A stretch of 61,269 nt of DNA from Woeseiaceae bacterium (GTDB taxonomy: Bacteria > Pseudomonadota > Gammaproteobacteria > Steroidobacterales > Woeseiaceae), in assembly GCA_030065985.1 (NCBI GenBank), contig JASJCM010000013.1, positions 1 to 61,269 on the forward strand, written 5' to 3'. Below are positions 25,823-37,801 of the stretch, piece by piece. The position numbers were made by a program, and so were the translations under genes. The notes under the pieces were generated by a model. The model had not been told where the DNA came from. It saw only the letters and a program-made list of their open reading frames with translations, and ran no database searches. Within the stretch, counting starts at the first letter, position 1. Every line of letters starts with the position of its first letter.

Positions 25823-27904
25823 GTGAACACATTCAAGGTAGCGGCCGTGCTGGTCGCGCTGGCAACGCCTGTCGCCGTGGGTGCGCAGGAGCCGGCAAAA
25901 GAGGATTCAGACGATCTTGATGAGATCGTCGTCGTCGGCCGCTCGGTCGCAACGAGTCTCACCGCGATCGAAGTCGCCCGCGAGATGGTTGTCGATACCG
26001 CGAGCATGCTAAAAGATGTTCCGGGCGCGAACGTTAACAACAATGGCCCGATCACCGGTATCGCCCAGTATCGCGGCATGTTCGGCGACCGGATTTCTGT
26101 AGCCATCGACGACATGGGTGTTGTTGGGGGGTGCCCTAATGCCATGACCCCGCCACTTTCTGACGTCTCGCCGATGATCACAGGCGAACTGTCGGTAACC
26201 CGCGGCATCCCGAGCGTGTCGTTGGCGCCCGAGTCGATCGGCGGCCACGTCGCCACCGAGCTTGCGCGGGGCGACTTCACACAGGATGGCAGCGATCTGT
26301 CCGGTTTTGTTGGGACGCGCTTCTCCGGGAACGGCAATGTCAGCACGTCAGCCGGCCGGCTAACGGTTGCATCACCAGTTCACAAGGTGTCGCTTATCGC
26401 AGAGGTCGATGATGGCGACGACGTCGACACACCGGCCGGAACTATCCGTCCGTCGCAACTGCATCGGGAACGGGCCGATCTCAGCTACGCATACTCCGGC
26501 GACCGATCGCGGCTGTTGGTGTTCTTTGGCCAGCTCGATACAGAAGAAACGGGTACGCCCGCGTTGCCAATGGACATCCGCTTCGTCAGAACGGACTTCG
26601 CTGGGGTGCAGGCTGCGTTCGACGTCAGCGACAGGTTTTCGGTTACGGCACGAACGGCCTGGAACGACGTCGAACATCTGATGGACAACTTCGGCCTCAG
26701 GCTGGCGCCAATGCCGATGCGGCAGCGGCAGAGCTTCACAACGGGAAGCGGTGGGGATGCGCGCATCGCCGCGTCTGTCGAGGGCGATGCCTGGACGGTC
26801 GACTTCGGCGTGAACGCATCAGTCGCCGACCACGAGGCAGTAATTACGAACCCCAACAATGCGATGTTCCGCGTCGACAATTTCATCGACGTGGAGCGCG
26901 ACGTCACATCGGCGTTCGTCGAGTGGACCTTGCCGCGCGAGCAGGATGACATCGAACTCGGGCTGAGCGTGAAACGTGTTGCCGCCGACGCGGGCGAAGT
27001 CGGAGCTGCCGGGATGATGGGCGCAATGGGAACAAATGTTGCCGCGCTTGCCGATGCATTCAATACGGCTGATCGCAGCCTGGACTGGACTACGGTCGAT
27101 GTTGTGGCCAAGTATCGGCGCGGCGTTTCATCGGACGCGGAATGGCACATCGAAGTTGGCAGCAAAACACGCGCCCCGTCTTACCAGGAGCTGTTCTTGT
27201 GGCTGCCGCTGCAAGCGACGGGCGGGCTGGCCGACGGGCGAAGCTACATCGGCCGGCTGGGCCTCGAGGAGGAGCGCTCCAACGAGATCACAGTCGGCTT
27301 CGGCAGGAATCTCGGGGGCGTGACTCTGTCACCGGAGATCTTCTACCGTCGCGTCGATGGATACATCCAGGGCATCCCTTCGAGCAACATGACGGCTAAC
27401 ATGGTCTCGCAGATGATGTCGGGCAACCCGGCTCTCGAATTCGCCAATGTGGATGCCGAGATCTGGGGTGTGGACCTTGCCTGGAAGCTGGATCTGAATG
27501 ACCTCTGGTATCTCGATGGCGTCGCATCGTATGTACGCGGCAAGCGTCGTGACGTTGACGACAACCTCTATAGACTGGCGCCACCGAACGCGAGCGTGGG
27601 ACTGACACGCGCGACGGAAGCGCTGTCAGCGACAATCGAAGTTGTCGGCTATGGCAAACAGGACAAGGTATCGAGCTACAACGATGAGCAGGAAACACCC
27701 GGTTACGGGCTCGTCAATCTTGCGGTCGAGTGGGAGCCGACGGACGTTCTGAGATTCGAAGCGCGCCTCGATAATGCACTCGACAAGACCTACCAGGACC
27801 ACGTAGCCGGTATCAATCGTGCAGGCGGTTCCGCGATTATGGTCGGCGAGCGCCTGTATGGCGCCGAACGGACGGTATCAGCGGGTGTGTTCTGGAGCTT
27901 CTAA
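25823..27904 (+). CDS. oprC: TonB-dependent outer-membrane receptor, OprC-like (copper)
   Basis: 693 residues, GTG start with AGGAG 6 bases upstream. Signal peptide about 1-21, a TonB-box-like segment DEIVVVG (33-39), plug domain (about 45-155), then a 22-strand barrel ending in FWSF with terminal Phe. The plug holds CPNAM at 104-108, the C-x3-M arrangement that binds copper in Pseudomonas OprC, in the context [13 protein letters not shown]. Methionine-rich loops ([19 protein letters not shown]) also suit copper. Coupled to the DUF2946 gene upstream; the stop overlaps hemL by 3 bp. Confidence 0.85.
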   Translation: MNTFKVAAVLVALATPVAVGAQEPAKEDSDDLDEIVVVGRSVATSLTAIEVAREMVVDTASMLKDVPGANVNNNGPITGIAQYRGMFGDRISVAIDDMGVVGGCPNAMTPPLSDVSPMITGELSVTRGIPSVSLAPESIGGHVATELARGDFTQDGSDLSGFVGTRFSGNGNVSTSAGRLTVASPVHKVSLIAEVDDGDDVDTPAGTIRPSQLHRERADLSYAYSGDRSRLLVFFGQLDTEETGTPALPMDIRFVRTDFAGVQAAFDVSDRFSVTARTAWNDVEHLMDNFGLRLAPMPMRQRQSFTTGSGGDARIAASVEGDAWTVDFGVNASVADHEAVITNPNNAMFRVDNFIDVERDVTSAFVEWTLPREQDDIELGLSVKRVAADAGEVGAAGMMGAMGTNVAALADAFNTADRSLDWTTVDVVAKYRRGVSSDAEWHIEVGSKTRAPSYQELFLWLPLQATGGLADGRSYIGRLGLEEERSNEITVGFGRNLGGVTLSPEIFYRRVDGYIQGIPSSNMTANMVSQMMSGNPALEFANVDAEIWGVDLAWKLDLNDLWYLDGVASYVRGKRRDVDDNLYRLAPPNASVGLTRATEALSATIEVVGYGKQDKVSSYNDEQETPGYGLVNLAVEWEPTDVLRFEARLDNALDKTYQDHVAGINRAGGSAIMVGERLYGAERTVSAGVFWSF

Positions 27905-29169
27905 AGGTTCCCGAACACTTTGGCCGCAGCGGCGATGGTCTTATCGAGATCATCGTCGCTGTGGGCAGCCGACACGAAACCTGCCTCGAAGGCGGACGGC
28001 GCAAGATAGACCCCCTCATCCAGCATGCCGTGGAAGAACGCCCTGAAGCGTTCGATATCCGCCGCCGCGACATGCGCATAGCTGCGCACCGGCCCGGCGT
28101 CGGTAAAGACCAGGCCGAACATGCCGCCCTGGTTCTCGACCGCGACGGGAATGCCCGCGTCGGCGGCCGCGGCGGCGAGGCCGTCGACCAGTTTTTGCGT
28201 CTTCGCGGACAAAGTGGTCCAGAAGTCATCGTCGTCGATCAGTTCGAGCGTTTTGAGGCCCGCTGCCATCGCGACGGGATTACCCGAGAGGGTGCCGGCC
28301 TGGTAGACGGGCCCGTCGGGGGCAATGCTGGCCATGACGTCGGCGCGGCCAACGTACGCCGCGGCGGGCATGCCGCCGCCGATGACCTTGCCGAGGGTTG
28401 TGATGTCCGGCTCGATGCCGAACACTGACTGTGCGCCGCCACGCGCCACGCGAAAGCCCGTCATCACCTCGTCGAAAATCAGCAGTGCGCCCGCTTTCGT
28501 GCATTCCTCACGCAGCGTCTCATGGAATCCTTCGACAGGCGGCACCATGTTCATGTTGCCGGCGATCGGCTCCACGATGACGCAGGCAATCTGGTCGCCA
28601 AGCTCGGCAAACGCGTCCTTGACGCTCTCGATATCATTGAACGACAGCGTGATCGTGTGTTCTGCGAGGCCTGCCGGCACGCCGGGCGAGCTGGGCACCC
28701 CCAGCGTCAGCGCGCCGGAGCCCGCTTTGATCAACAAAGAATCCGAGTGGCCGTGGTAGCAGCCCTCGAACTTGATGATCTTGTCGCGGCCGGTGTGACC
28801 GCGTGCAAGACGGATCGCGCTCATCGTCGCTTCGGTACCGGAGCTCACCATGCGGACTTTGTCCACCGCAGGCATCATCTCGCAGACCTTCTCCGCGATA
28901 CGCGTTTCGCGCACACAGGGCGCACCGAAACTCAGCCCATCCTGCGCGGCCGAGACCACTGCCTCGATGACTTCGGGATGCGCGTGACCGAGGATCATGG
29001 GTCCCCACGAACCTACGTAGTCGATGTACTCGCGACCGTCTTCGGCAACGAAGCGGCTGCCCTTCGCGCTCTTGAAGAACACCGGCTCGCCGCCAACGCC
29101 TGCGAAGGCGCGGACTGGTGAATTGACGCCGCCCGCGATGACCTCGCGAGCCTCCGAAAACAGACTCAT
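27901..29169 (-). CDS. hemL: Glutamate-1-semialdehyde 2,1-aminomutase
   Basis: 422 residues. PLP enzyme that makes 5-aminolevulinate, the C5-pathway precursor of haem and cobalamin, in the cytoplasm. The PLP lysine is Lys261 in [22 protein letters not shown] (231-240) and [12 protein letters not shown] (109-120) are also typical. It is last in the leftward series metK-ahcY-cpdA-gumN-like-hemL, 27 bp after the previous stop. Relevant locally because nrdJ needs B12. Confidence 0.96.
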   Translation of the reverse strand: MSLFSEAREVIAGGVNSPVRAFAGVGGEPVFFKSAKGSRFVAEDGREYIDYVGSWGPMILGHAHPEVIEAVVSAAQDGLSFGAPCVRETRIAEKVCEMMPAVDKVRMVSSGTEATMSAIRLARGHTGRDKIIKFEGCYHGHSDSLLIKAGSGALTLGVPSSPGVPAGLAEHTITLSFNDIESVKDAFAELGDQIACVIVEPIAGNMNMVPPVEGFHETLREECTKAGALLIFDEVMTGFRVARGGAQSVFGIEPDITTLGKVIGGGMPAAAYVGRADVMASIAPDGPVYQAGTLSGNPVAMAAGLKTLELIDDDDFWTTLSAKTQKLVDGLAAAAADAGIPVAVENQGGMFGLVFTDAGPVRSYAHVAAADIERFRAFFHGMLDEGVYLAPSAFEAGFVSAAHSDDDLDKTIAAAAKVFGNL

Positions 29170-29196
29170 AGTGATTCTCCTGAAGAGCGGGGGATG

Positions 29197-30078
29197 CTAC
29201 CGGACCGCCGCGGGCTCGCTCAACTGGTGAATACCGATACCGCGCTCCTCGAGCAGGGCAGGCACGCCATCGTCGCCGACCAGGTGCAGAGCCCCGACAA
29301 CGATGAGGTAGTCCTGCTCGTCGTCGAGCCACTCGAGAATCGCATCGACCCAGCGGCGATTGCGGTTGACGATGAGCACATCGTGGAGCTCCGACTCTCT
29401 GGCGATCGACTCGAGAAGGCCGTTATTGAGCGTTTCGATGTCGCCGTGTCGCCACGCCACGATCAACTCGTCAATCTGCTCGCGAAGCGAAGCACTCTCG
29501 CGCAGAGCCTGCAGCAGCATCTCGTTCTGCACGTCGAGGGGCAGGCCATCGAGGAAAGACAGCTGCTCTTCGACGGTCTCAAGCCCTTCGATCGGTTTGC
29601 CGTCAGCGGCTGCGCGGCTTGTCATCGTCATTTCGACGCCGTACATCGGATTGAACCCGATGCGGTACAGCGCCATTAGCTCGACCGTCATTGCGGCAAG
29701 CCAGGGTTCGCTCTGTGCCAGCAGGTCCAGCGGGATGTCGACGACCTCGGCCGCGACCTCGGCCTCGGCATAAAGCTCATCCCCCATGAGGTCCTGCAGT
29801 GTCCTGCCATCGCGCAGCACGCCGGCTTTATTGAAAGCTGCCTGCGTATAGACGGGGTCGAGGTCGTCCATATCGAGCTCCATGACCACGACCTCCGCAT
29901 CCTCGTAGGCCGTATCGATCACCGACGGCAGCGGATGATCCTGTTCGCGAAGCAGGTGTATGGAGCCGAGCAGGTAAATCGAGTTCGCAGCGCCGTCGAT
30001 GCGCCACATCGTGACAGGATGGGTCTCTGCCAGCGCCGGAGCGGCGCAAAGGATAAGCAGTAGCGTCAGCGTTCTCAT
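29197..30078 (-). CDS. TraB/GumN family protein, secreted
   Basis: 293 residues with a signal peptide (1-17, ending APALAE). The family core is visible: YLLGSIHLL at 35-43, GLETVEEQL in the middle, and VVGALHLVGDDGV near 263-275. These GxxH-type motifs place it in the TraB/GumN (Tiki-like) family, whose animal members are metal-dependent proteases; the bacterial function is unsettled. The start codon overlaps the stop of cpdA in an ATGA-type junction, so the two are translationally coupled. Confidence 0.85.
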   Translation of the reverse strand: MRTLTLLLILCAAPALAETHPVTMWRIDGAANSIYLLGSIHLLREQDHPLPSVIDTAYEDAEVVVMELDMDDLDPVYTQAAFNKAGVLRDGRTLQDLMGDELYAEAEVAAEVVDIPLDLLAQSEPWLAAMTVELMALYRIGFNPMYGVEMTMTSRAAADGKPIEGLETVEEQLSFLDGLPLDVQNEMLLQALRESASLREQIDELIVAWRHGDIETLNNGLLESIARESELHDVLIVNRNRRWVDAILEWLDDEQDYLIVVGALHLVGDDGVPALLEERGIGIHQLSEPAAVR

Positions 30079-30854
30079 GTGTCTACCCAGATAGTCTCGG
30101 TGTCGATACTGCCGTCGTCACGCAGGGTCAGGCGGCGATAGGCCGGTGGCTTGTCGTCGACGGCGAATTCATCGGCGCGCGGCTTGAACTGCCGGCACGT
30201 CGACGGCGTGGCGATTATCCGCATGCCGTCGTGCTCCTCGTCGAGCTCCTGGTGCACGTGCCCGAAGACCGCGGCGCGTACCCGGTTCAGCGTGCGCAGA
30301 CGTTCGACGAATTCCTTGCCGTTCCTGAGACCCACGGTGTCCAGCCACTTACTGCCCATCGGGACAGGCGGGTGATGCAGGAATACGAGGACGTGCTTGG
30401 CCGGGCTGCGCACCACGATGTCGGCCAGGCGATCGAGTTCTTCAGTGCTGACGCGACCGCCGGCGTCGTCCCTGACGCAGCTATCGACCCCGACCAGCAA
30501 CCAGTCGCGGATTTCCTCGTAAGCGCAGTAGGAAAAGGGTGGACGGACGCAGACTTCGCGCATCAGGTCTCGGACGTCATGATTGCCCGGAACGCAGTGC
30601 ATGCGCAGGTTCAGAGGCAACATCAGGTCGCGAAAGCGGCCATAAGCCTCCGGAGTGTCGTCCTGGATCAGGTCGCCGGTGACAAGCACGCGCTCGGCGC
30701 GCCAGTCCCCGGCGGCGTAATGGTCGAGTACCCGCTGCAGGGATTCCGCGGTGACGGTGCCACGCAGCTCGCCGTTGAGGTCGGCGAACAGGTGGGGGTC
30801 CGTGATCTGGAGAACCCGTATTCCGTCGTTGCTACCTTCAGCGGTCGCTTGAAT
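30075..30854 (-). CDS. cpdA: CpdA-like 3',5'-cyclic-AMP phosphodiesterase, probable ATT start
   Basis: 259 residues if translation starts at ATT (30854-30852); the first ATG/GTG/TTG in frame is GTG at 30689, which would remove the first metal ligands. With the ATT start the protein reads VLQITDPHLFADLNGELRG near 14-32, giving the D-x-H motif (Asp19, His21), then GDLIQDD (60-66), GNHD (90-93), HHPP and GHVH, a full calcineurin-like metallophosphatase. AGGA lies 9 bases before the ATT. An in-frame TGA upstream excludes a longer form. It begins 11 bp after ahcY and hydrolyses cAMP or a related cyclic nucleotide. Confidence 0.8.
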   Translation of the reverse strand: MQATAEGSNDGIRVLQITDPHLFADLNGELRGTVTAESLQRVLDHYAAGDWRAERVLVTGDLIQDDTPEAYGRFRDLMLPLNLRMHCVPGNHDVRDLMREVCVRPPFSYCAYEEIRDWLLVGVDSCVRDDAGGRVSTEELDRLADIVVRSPAKHVLVFLHHPPVPMGSKWLDTVGLRNGKEFVERLRTLNRVRAAVFGHVHQELDEEHDGMRIIATPSTCRQFKPRADEFAVDDKPPAYRRLTLRDDGSIDTETIWVDT

Positions 30855-30865
30855 AGGCGCAGTTC

Positions 30866-32179
<1,314 letters not shown>

Positions 32180-32192
32180 GGTGCTTCTCCTG

Positions 32193-32279
32193 AAATTAGG
32201 TACCGGACACCATATTTCGTCCGGGTGGGTGGATACCTGAAACCATATGTATCAAATATGGTGTCCGGTACCCTAATTT
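32193..32279. repeat. REP-like palindromic element between metK and ahcY
   Basis: Left arm 32193-32217 and right arm 32254-32279 pair along their whole length with a single extra base; the core reads GGTACCGGACACCATATTT. The 36-base interior has a smaller GATAC/GTATC stem. The TAG stop of metK (32273-32275) lies inside the right arm. The GGACACC-type palindrome resembles REP sequences moved by REP-associated tyrosine transposases; no such gene is in this window. Confidence 0.7.
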
Positions 32280-33430
32280 GCGGCGTCTTTGAGTGCCTCG
32301 GCCTTGTCGGTACGCTCCCAACTCAGATCGATGTCTTCGCGGCCAAAATGCCCGTATGCAGCTGTCTGCTTGTAGATCGGGCGAATCAGGTCGAGCATCG
32401 TCAGGATACCGTACGGCGTCAGATCGAAGTGTTCGCGGATGAGTTCCGTCAATTTTGTATCAGAAATTTTCCCGGTGCCGAAGGTGCGTACCGAGATCGA
32501 GGTCGGTTCCGCGACTCCAATCGCGTATGACACCTGGATCTCGCAACGATCGGCGAGGCCTGCGGCAACGACGTTCTTCGCGACGTAACGCGCGGCGTAC
32601 GTGGCCGAACGGTCGACCTTGGACGGATCCTTACCGGAGAACGCGCCGCCGCCATGACGGGCCGAGCCGCCGTAGGTGTCGACGATGATCTTGCGCCCGG
32701 TCAGGCCGCAGTCGCCCATCGGTCCACCGATCTCGAAGCGGCCCGTCGGATTGATGTGGTACTTGGTCTTGTCGCTCAGCAGGTCCGTCGGCAGGATCGG
32801 CTTGATGATCTCCTCCATGACGCCTTCGCGAAGATCTTCCATCGTCACGTCCGGGTCGTGCTGCGATGACAGGACGACGGCGTCGATGGCGACAGGCTTG
32901 TTGTTCTCGTAGACGAAGGTCACCTGGCTCTTCGCGTCCGGGCGCAGGTAGGGCAGCGTGCCGTTCTTGCGTACTTCCGACTGACGCTTGACGAGCCGGT
33001 GCGAGAACGTAATCGGTGCCGGCATCAGCACGTCGGTCTCGTTGGTCGCGTACCCGAACATCAGGCCCTGGTCGCCCGCACCCTGCTGTTCGGCCGAATC
33101 ACGGTCGACGCCCATAGCAATATCGGGCGACTGCTTGCCGATCGCATTGAGCACCGAGCACGAAGCACCGTCAAAGCCCATATCCGATGAGTTGTAGCCG
33201 ATTTCAAGCACCGTGCCGCGCACGATGTCTTCGATATCGACCCAGGCCGAGGTCGTGACCTCACCGGCAACGATAGCCACGCCGGTCTTGACCATGGTTT
33301 CACAGGCCACTCGCGCCCGAGGGTCCTCGGCGATGATCGCATCGAGAATAGCGTCGGAGATCTGGTCGGCGATCTTGTCGGGATGCCCCTCGGATACCGA
33401 CTCCGAGGTGAACAGGAATGCGTCACTCAT
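32273..33430 (-). CDS. metK: S-adenosylmethionine synthetase
   Basis: 385 residues from the ATG at 33430 ([19 protein letters not shown]); a frame opening at 33466 adds 12 residues that do not fit. Makes SAM from methionine and ATP in the cytoplasm. [16 protein letters not shown] holds the metal and ATP residues, [12 protein letters not shown] is the hexapeptide-type motif, and [16 protein letters not shown] is the glycine-rich loop. Its stop codon lies in a palindromic repeat. A TACAAT -10-like sequence lies upstream at 33465-33470. Confidence 0.97.
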   Translation of the reverse strand: MSDAFLFTSESVSEGHPDKIADQISDAILDAIIAEDPRARVACETMVKTGVAIVAGEVTTSAWVDIEDIVRGTVLEIGYNSSDMGFDGASCSVLNAIGKQSPDIAMGVDRDSAEQQGAGDQGLMFGYATNETDVLMPAPITFSHRLVKRQSEVRKNGTLPYLRPDAKSQVTFVYENNKPVAIDAVVLSSQHDPDVTMEDLREGVMEEIIKPILPTDLLSDKTKYHINPTGRFEIGGPMGDCGLTGRKIIVDTYGGSARHGGGAFSGKDPSKVDRSATYAARYVAKNVVAAGLADRCEIQVSYAIGVAEPTSISVRTFGTGKISDTKLTELIREHFDLTPYGILTMLDLIRPIYKQTAAYGHFGREDIDLSWERTDKAEALKDAAN

Positions 33431-33464
33431 GATTTTCAGGTCTTTGCTATGAACGGGGGCGCGC

Positions 33465-33470
33465 ATTGTA
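33465..33470 (-). promoter_or_regulatory. Possible -10 element of metK
   Basis: TACAAT on the minus strand, 5 of 6 to consensus, 35 bp before the metK start. No good -35 at the right distance, so the call is weak. I saw no SAM-binding riboswitch signature in the 134-bp metK-tkt gap. That gap also holds a GGGAAAA/TTTTCCC inverted repeat (33495-33501, 33524-33530). Confidence 0.3.
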
Positions 33471-33564
33471 CCCTTGATGCGGCCCTCGAGAACAGGGAAA
33501 ATGCGCGCCTCGCCACGGCGATCTTTTCCCTATAAAAAAGGCCCTCAGGCCAAGAACAGGTCCG

Positions 33565-35592
33565 ATGTCACAAGAAGCTGCAACCGCCGGTCATCCTGCC
33601 CGGCGCGATCTCGCGAATGCGATCCGAGCCCTCTCCATGGACGCCGTACAGGCGGCCAACTCCGGCCATCCGGGTGCCCCGATGGGCATGGCGGATATCG
33701 CCGAGGTGCTCTGGCGCGACTATCTCAAACACAATCCCGCCAACCCGGGCTGGGCCGACCGCGACCGCTTCGTGCTGTCGAACGGCCACGGCTCGATGCT
33801 GCTCTACAGCCTGCTGCACCTGACCGGGTACGCGGATTTCCCGATCGATCAGCTCAGGAACTTCCGCCAGATGGGCTACAAGACGGCCGGCCACCCCGAG
33901 TTCGAGGCGGGCGGCCCCGTCGAGACGACGACCGGGCCATTGGGCCAGGGCGTGACGAACGCGGTCGGCATGGCCATGGCCGAGAAGATGCTGGCGGCAG
34001 AATTCAATCGGCCGGGTCACGACATCGTCGATCACAAGACCTGGGTCTTCCTTGGCGACGGGTGCCTGATGGAGGGCATCTCGCACGAGGCCTGCTCGCT
34101 CGCCGGCACGCTCAAGCTCGGCAAGCTGATTTGCTTTTACGACGACAACAACATCTCGATCGACGGCGAGGTCGGCGGCTGGTTCACCGACGACACGGCC
34201 AAGCGCTTTGATGCCTACGGCTGGCAGGTCATCGATGATGTGGACGGGCATGATGCCGGGGCCATTGCTGCCGCCATCGACAAGGCCCTCGAAGATACCG
34301 GTCGTCCGTCGCTGATCTGCTGCAAGACAGTCATCGGCTTCGGTGCGCCCAACAAGCAGGGCACGGCATCGACGCACGGGGCGCCGCTTGGCGACGAGGA
34401 GATCGCGGCCGCGCGCGAGGAGCTCGGCTGGGAATCCGCGCCGTTCGAGATTCCGGACGCCATCGCGAGCGCCTGGGACGGGCGCACGCGCGGGGCTGCC
34501 GAGGAGAACAGCTGGAACCAGCGATTCGCTGCGTACAACGAAGCCCACCCCGAGCCGGCCGCCGAGTTTGCGCGCCGCATGGCGGGCAAGCTGCCGCACG
34601 GCTGGTGCCAGCATGCCGACAAGGCGATTGCCGAGATCGACAGCGAGGCCACTGACATGGCAACGCGCAAGGCTTCACTGCGGGCGCTCAATGCCTATGC
34701 ACCGTTCCTGCCCGAGATGGCGGGCGGCTCGGCCGACCTGACCGGTTCGAACCTGACGAAGCACGACGGCTCAAAGCCGGTTTCCGGCGAAGATGCGAGC
34801 GGCAACTACATCTGGTTCGGTGTGCGCGAGTTCGGCATGACTGCTATCGGCAACGGTATGCGTTTGCACGGCGGCTTCATTCCGTATTCCGGTACGTTCC
34901 TGACGTTCTCGGACTACTCCCGCAATGCGCTGCGCATGGCGGCTTTAATGAAAGTGCAAAATATCCTCGTCTACACTCATGACTCAATCGGGCTTGGCGA
35001 GGACGGACCTACCCACCAGCCTGTTGAGCACACAGCGTCGCTGCGCCTGATGCCCAACATGAGCGTATGGCGTCCGTGCGACGCGGTCGAGACCGCGGTC
35101 GCGTGGCGGCACGCGATCGAGAACGAGACCGGCCCGACCAGTCTCGTGTTGACACGACAGGGCGTGCCGCACCAAGACCGTGCAGCGGGACAGATTGCGG
35201 ATATTGCCCGTGGCGGATACGTATTGAAGGACTGTGACGGTACGCCCGATATTCTGCTCATTGCGACGGGGTCGGAAGTTGCACTTGTAATGGAAGCTGC
35301 CGCCAAGCTGGCGGAGAATGGCGTCCAGGCTCGTGTGGTATCGATGCCCAGCACAGACGTTTTCGAAGCGCAGGAAATCTCGTACAAGGAGTCGGTTATT
35401 CCTGCGAACGTTTCGGCACGGGTCGCGGTCGAAGCAGGCGTTACCGATGGATGGTGGCGCTATGTCGGTCCGCAGGGTCGGGTCATCGGCCTTGATCGCT
35501 TCGGCGAGTCGGCACCGGCAAATGAGTTGTTTGAACACTTCGGTTTCACGGCGGACAACGTCGTAGCCGTGGCAAAAGAATTGCTGAATTAA
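33565..35592 (+). CDS. tkt: Transketolase
   Basis: 675 residues. Thiamine-diphosphate enzyme that moves two-carbon units between sugar phosphates in the pentose phosphate pathway. Visible are [13 protein letters not shown] near the N-terminus, the ThDP/metal motif [13 protein letters not shown] with later NNISIDG, and in the middle domain the GVREFGM segment and [19 protein letters not shown]. First gene of a rightward series tkt-gap-pgk, with gap 16 bp downstream. Divergent from metK. Confidence 0.97.
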   Translation: MSQEAATAGHPARRDLANAIRALSMDAVQAANSGHPGAPMGMADIAEVLWRDYLKHNPANPGWADRDRFVLSNGHGSMLLYSLLHLTGYADFPIDQLRNFRQMGYKTAGHPEFEAGGPVETTTGPLGQGVTNAVGMAMAEKMLAAEFNRPGHDIVDHKTWVFLGDGCLMEGISHEACSLAGTLKLGKLICFYDDNNISIDGEVGGWFTDDTAKRFDAYGWQVIDDVDGHDAGAIAAAIDKALEDTGRPSLICCKTVIGFGAPNKQGTASTHGAPLGDEEIAAAREELGWESAPFEIPDAIASAWDGRTRGAAEENSWNQRFAAYNEAHPEPAAEFARRMAGKLPHGWCQHADKAIAEIDSEATDMATRKASLRALNAYAPFLPEMAGGSADLTGSNLTKHDGSKPVSGEDASGNYIWFGVREFGMTAIGNGMRLHGGFIPYSGTFLTFSDYSRNALRMAALMKVQNILVYTHDSIGLGEDGPTHQPVEHTASLRLMPNMSVWRPCDAVETAVAWRHAIENETGPTSLVLTRQGVPHQDRAAGQIADIARGGYVLKDCDGTPDILLIATGSEVALVMEAAAKLAENGVQARVVSMPSTDVFEAQEISYKESVIPANVSARVAVEAGVTDGWWRYVGPQGRVIGLDRFGESAPANELFEHFGFTADNVVAVAKELLN

Positions 35593-35608
35593 TCATTGGA
35601 GTAACAGC

Positions 35609-36622
35609 ATGGCAATCAAGATTGGAATCAACGGCTACGGCCGCATCGGCCGCAACATCGTCCGCGCGATTCATGAATATGGACGCACGAGCGAGTTTGA
35701 CGTTGTGGCGCTCAACGATCTCGGTGATCCCGAAACTAACGCACACCTGACGCGTTACGACACGGCCCACGGTCCGTTCGACGGTACGGTAGAAGTTGAC
35801 GGCGGCGACATCATTGTCAATGGCGATCGCATCAAGGTGTTCTCCGAGCGTGACCCCGGCAAGCTGCCGTGGGGCGAGCTCGGCGTGGACGTCGTGTTCG
35901 AGTGCACGGGCCTGTTCCGTACGGCGGAGACGGCCGGCAAGCACATCGAAGGCGGCGCGAAGAAAGTCATTATCTCGGCTCCCGGCGGTGCCGGTATTGA
36001 CAAGACGATCGTCTACGGCGTCAACGACAGCATCCTCGAAGCGTCCGACCAGGTCATCTCGAATGCGTCCTGCACGACCAACTGCCTCGCGCCGCTGGTT
36101 GCGCCGCTGCACGACAAGATAGGTCTGAAGCACGGCATCATGACGACGATCCATGCCTACACGAATGACCAGGTTCTGACCGATGTCTATCACAAGGACC
36201 TGCGTCGCGCTCGCTCGGGCACGATGTCGCAGATTCCGACGAGCACGGGCGCGGCCAAGGCCGTTGGCCTGGTGCTGCCTGAGCTCAATGGCAAACTCGA
36301 CGGCTTCTCGATGCGCGTCCCGACAATCAACGTCTCGGCTGTTGACCTGACGTTCGTGGCCGAGCGCGCCACGTCGATTGACGAGATCAACGATATCCTG
36401 CGTGCGGCCAGCGAAGGCGAGCTGAAGGGCATTCTCGGCTACAACGAAGAGCCGCTTGTATCGATCGACTTTAACCACAACCCGGCATCGTCGACGTACG
36501 ATTCGTCGCTGACCAAGGTCATCGACGGCACCTGCGTCAAGGTTATCTCGTGGTACGACAATGAGTGGGGCTTCTCGTGTCGCATGCTCGACACGACGGT
36601 CGCACTGATGAATGCGAAGTAA
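35609..36622 (+). CDS. gap: Glyceraldehyde-3-phosphate dehydrogenase, type I
   Basis: 337 residues. Oxidises glyceraldehyde 3-phosphate with phosphate to 1,3-bisphosphoglycerate. The NAD fold starts with [17 protein letters not shown]; the Asp after the second strand (NDLGD, Asp37) favours NAD over NADP. Catalytic Cys155 is in [13 protein letters not shown], and [12 protein letters not shown] is at the C-terminus. GGAG lies 10 bases before the ATG. pgk follows 3 bp after the stop. Confidence 0.97.
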   Translation: MAIKIGINGYGRIGRNIVRAIHEYGRTSEFDVVALNDLGDPETNAHLTRYDTAHGPFDGTVEVDGGDIIVNGDRIKVFSERDPGKLPWGELGVDVVFECTGLFRTAETAGKHIEGGAKKVIISAPGGAGIDKTIVYGVNDSILEASDQVISNASCTTNCLAPLVAPLHDKIGLKHGIMTTIHAYTNDQVLTDVYHKDLRRARSGTMSQIPTSTGAAKAVGLVLPELNGKLDGFSMRVPTINVSAVDLTFVAERATSIDEINDILRAASEGELKGILGYNEEPLVSIDFNHNPASSTYDSSLTKVIDGTCVKVISWYDNEWGFSCRMLDTTVALMNAK

Positions 36623-36625
36623 GCG

Positions 36626-37801
36626 ATGACCATCACCAAGATGTCCGACATTGACCTGTCGGGCAAACGCGTTCTGATTCGTGAGGACCTGAACGTTCCC
36701 GTCGCTGACGGGGTGGTGACAAGCGATGCGCGTATCCAGGCCGCCTTGCCAACTGTCAAGGCGGCGCTGGATGCCAATGCCGCTGTCATGCTCGTGTCGC
36801 ACCTGGGTCGTCCGACCGAGGGTCAACCCGAAGAGAAATTCTCATTGCAGCCCGTGGCGACGCATCTTGGCAAACTGCTGGGTCGCGACATACCGCTCGT
36901 GAAGGACTGGATCGACGGCGTCGACGTCGAGCCCGGCAACGTCGTCATGCTCGAGAATGTCCGCTTTCTCGAGGGCGAGAAAAGGTGCGACGAGGAGCTG
37001 TCGAAAAAGATGGCGGCTCTCTGCGACATCTACGTCATGGACGCATTCGGCACGGCGCATCGCGCCCAGGCCAGCACCTACGGCGTCGGTGAGCACGCAC
37101 CTGTTGCATGCGCCGGTCCGTTGCTTGCAACGGAGCTGGATGCGCTGGCTCGTGCCCTCGACAATCCGGCCCGACCGTTCGTTGCTATCGTCGGCGGCTC
37201 CAAGGTTTCTACCAAGCTGCACGTGCTCGACACGCTGGCCGACAAGGTAGATACGCTGATTGTCGGCGGCGGCATTGCCAACACGTTCATCGCGGCCGAC
37301 GGCCACGACGTTGGAAAGTCGCTGCACGAAGCCGACATGCTTGATACGGCTCGCGAACTTGCAGCGGACCGCGATGACCGCGCCGACATCCCGGTACCGG
37401 ACGATGTTGTCTGCGCCAGTGAATTCTCGGCGGACGCTGAGGCTTCTACGAGGAACGTCGATGCCGTCGCGTCTAACGAGATGATCCTCGATATCGGTCC
37501 GCAAACGGCAGCCCGTTTCGCCGCGATTCTCAAAGACGCGGGAACGGTTATCTGGAACGGTCCCGTGGGCGTGTTCGAATTCGACCGTTTCGGCGACGGC
37601 ACGCGCGTTCTCGCCGAAGCGATCGCGGCCAGCAATGCGTTTTCGGTAGCCGGTGGCGGCGACACGCTGGCGGCCATCGACAAGTATGGTGTGCGCGGAG
37701 GGATCTCCTACATATCGACGGGTGGCGGCGCGTTCCTCGAGTTTGTCGAGGGCAAGAAACTGCCGGCCGTGGAAATGCTCGAGCGTCGAGCCTCGTCCTA
37801 G
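36626..37801 (+). CDS. pgk: Phosphoglycerate kinase
   Basis: 391 residues. Transfers phosphate from 1,3-bisphosphoglycerate to ADP. N-terminal signature [12 protein letters not shown] at 19-30, SHLGRP at 58-63, and the nucleotide-binding C-terminal part with WNGPVGVFE and GGGDTLAA. Third gene of tkt-gap-pgk. The stop overlaps by 4 bp the stop of the opposing phoX-like gene, which splits pgk from pyk. Confidence 0.97.
   Translation: MTITKMSDIDLSGKRVLIREDLNVPVADGVVTSDARIQAALPTVKAALDANAAVMLVSHLGRPTEGQPEEKFSLQPVATHLGKLLGRDIPLVKDWIDGVDVEPGNVVMLENVRFLEGEKRCDEELSKKMAALCDIYVMDAFGTAHRAQASTYGVGEHAPVACAGPLLATELDALARALDNPARPFVAIVGGSKVSTKLHVLDTLADKVDTLIVGGGIANTFIAADGHDVGKSLHEADMLDTARELAADRDDRADIPVPDDVVCASEFSADAEASTRNVDAVASNEMILDIGPQTAARFAAILKDAGTVIWNGPVGVFEFDRFGDGTRVLAEAIAASNAFSVAGGGDTLAAIDKYGVRGGISYISTGGGAFLEFVEGKKLPAVEMLERRASS

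Noticed and set aside
32180-32272. SAH riboswitch before ahcY
   Set aside because: The gap is filled by the palindromic repeat and does not show the conserved SAH aptamer core.
33541-33552. GGCC-CTCA-GGCC hairpin with A/T-run as a metK attenuator or terminator
   Set aside because: Only four base pairs, too weak to act as terminator.
35546-36826. A 426-codon open frame antisense to gap
   Set aside because: Composition and lack of motifs show it to be a shadow of gap.
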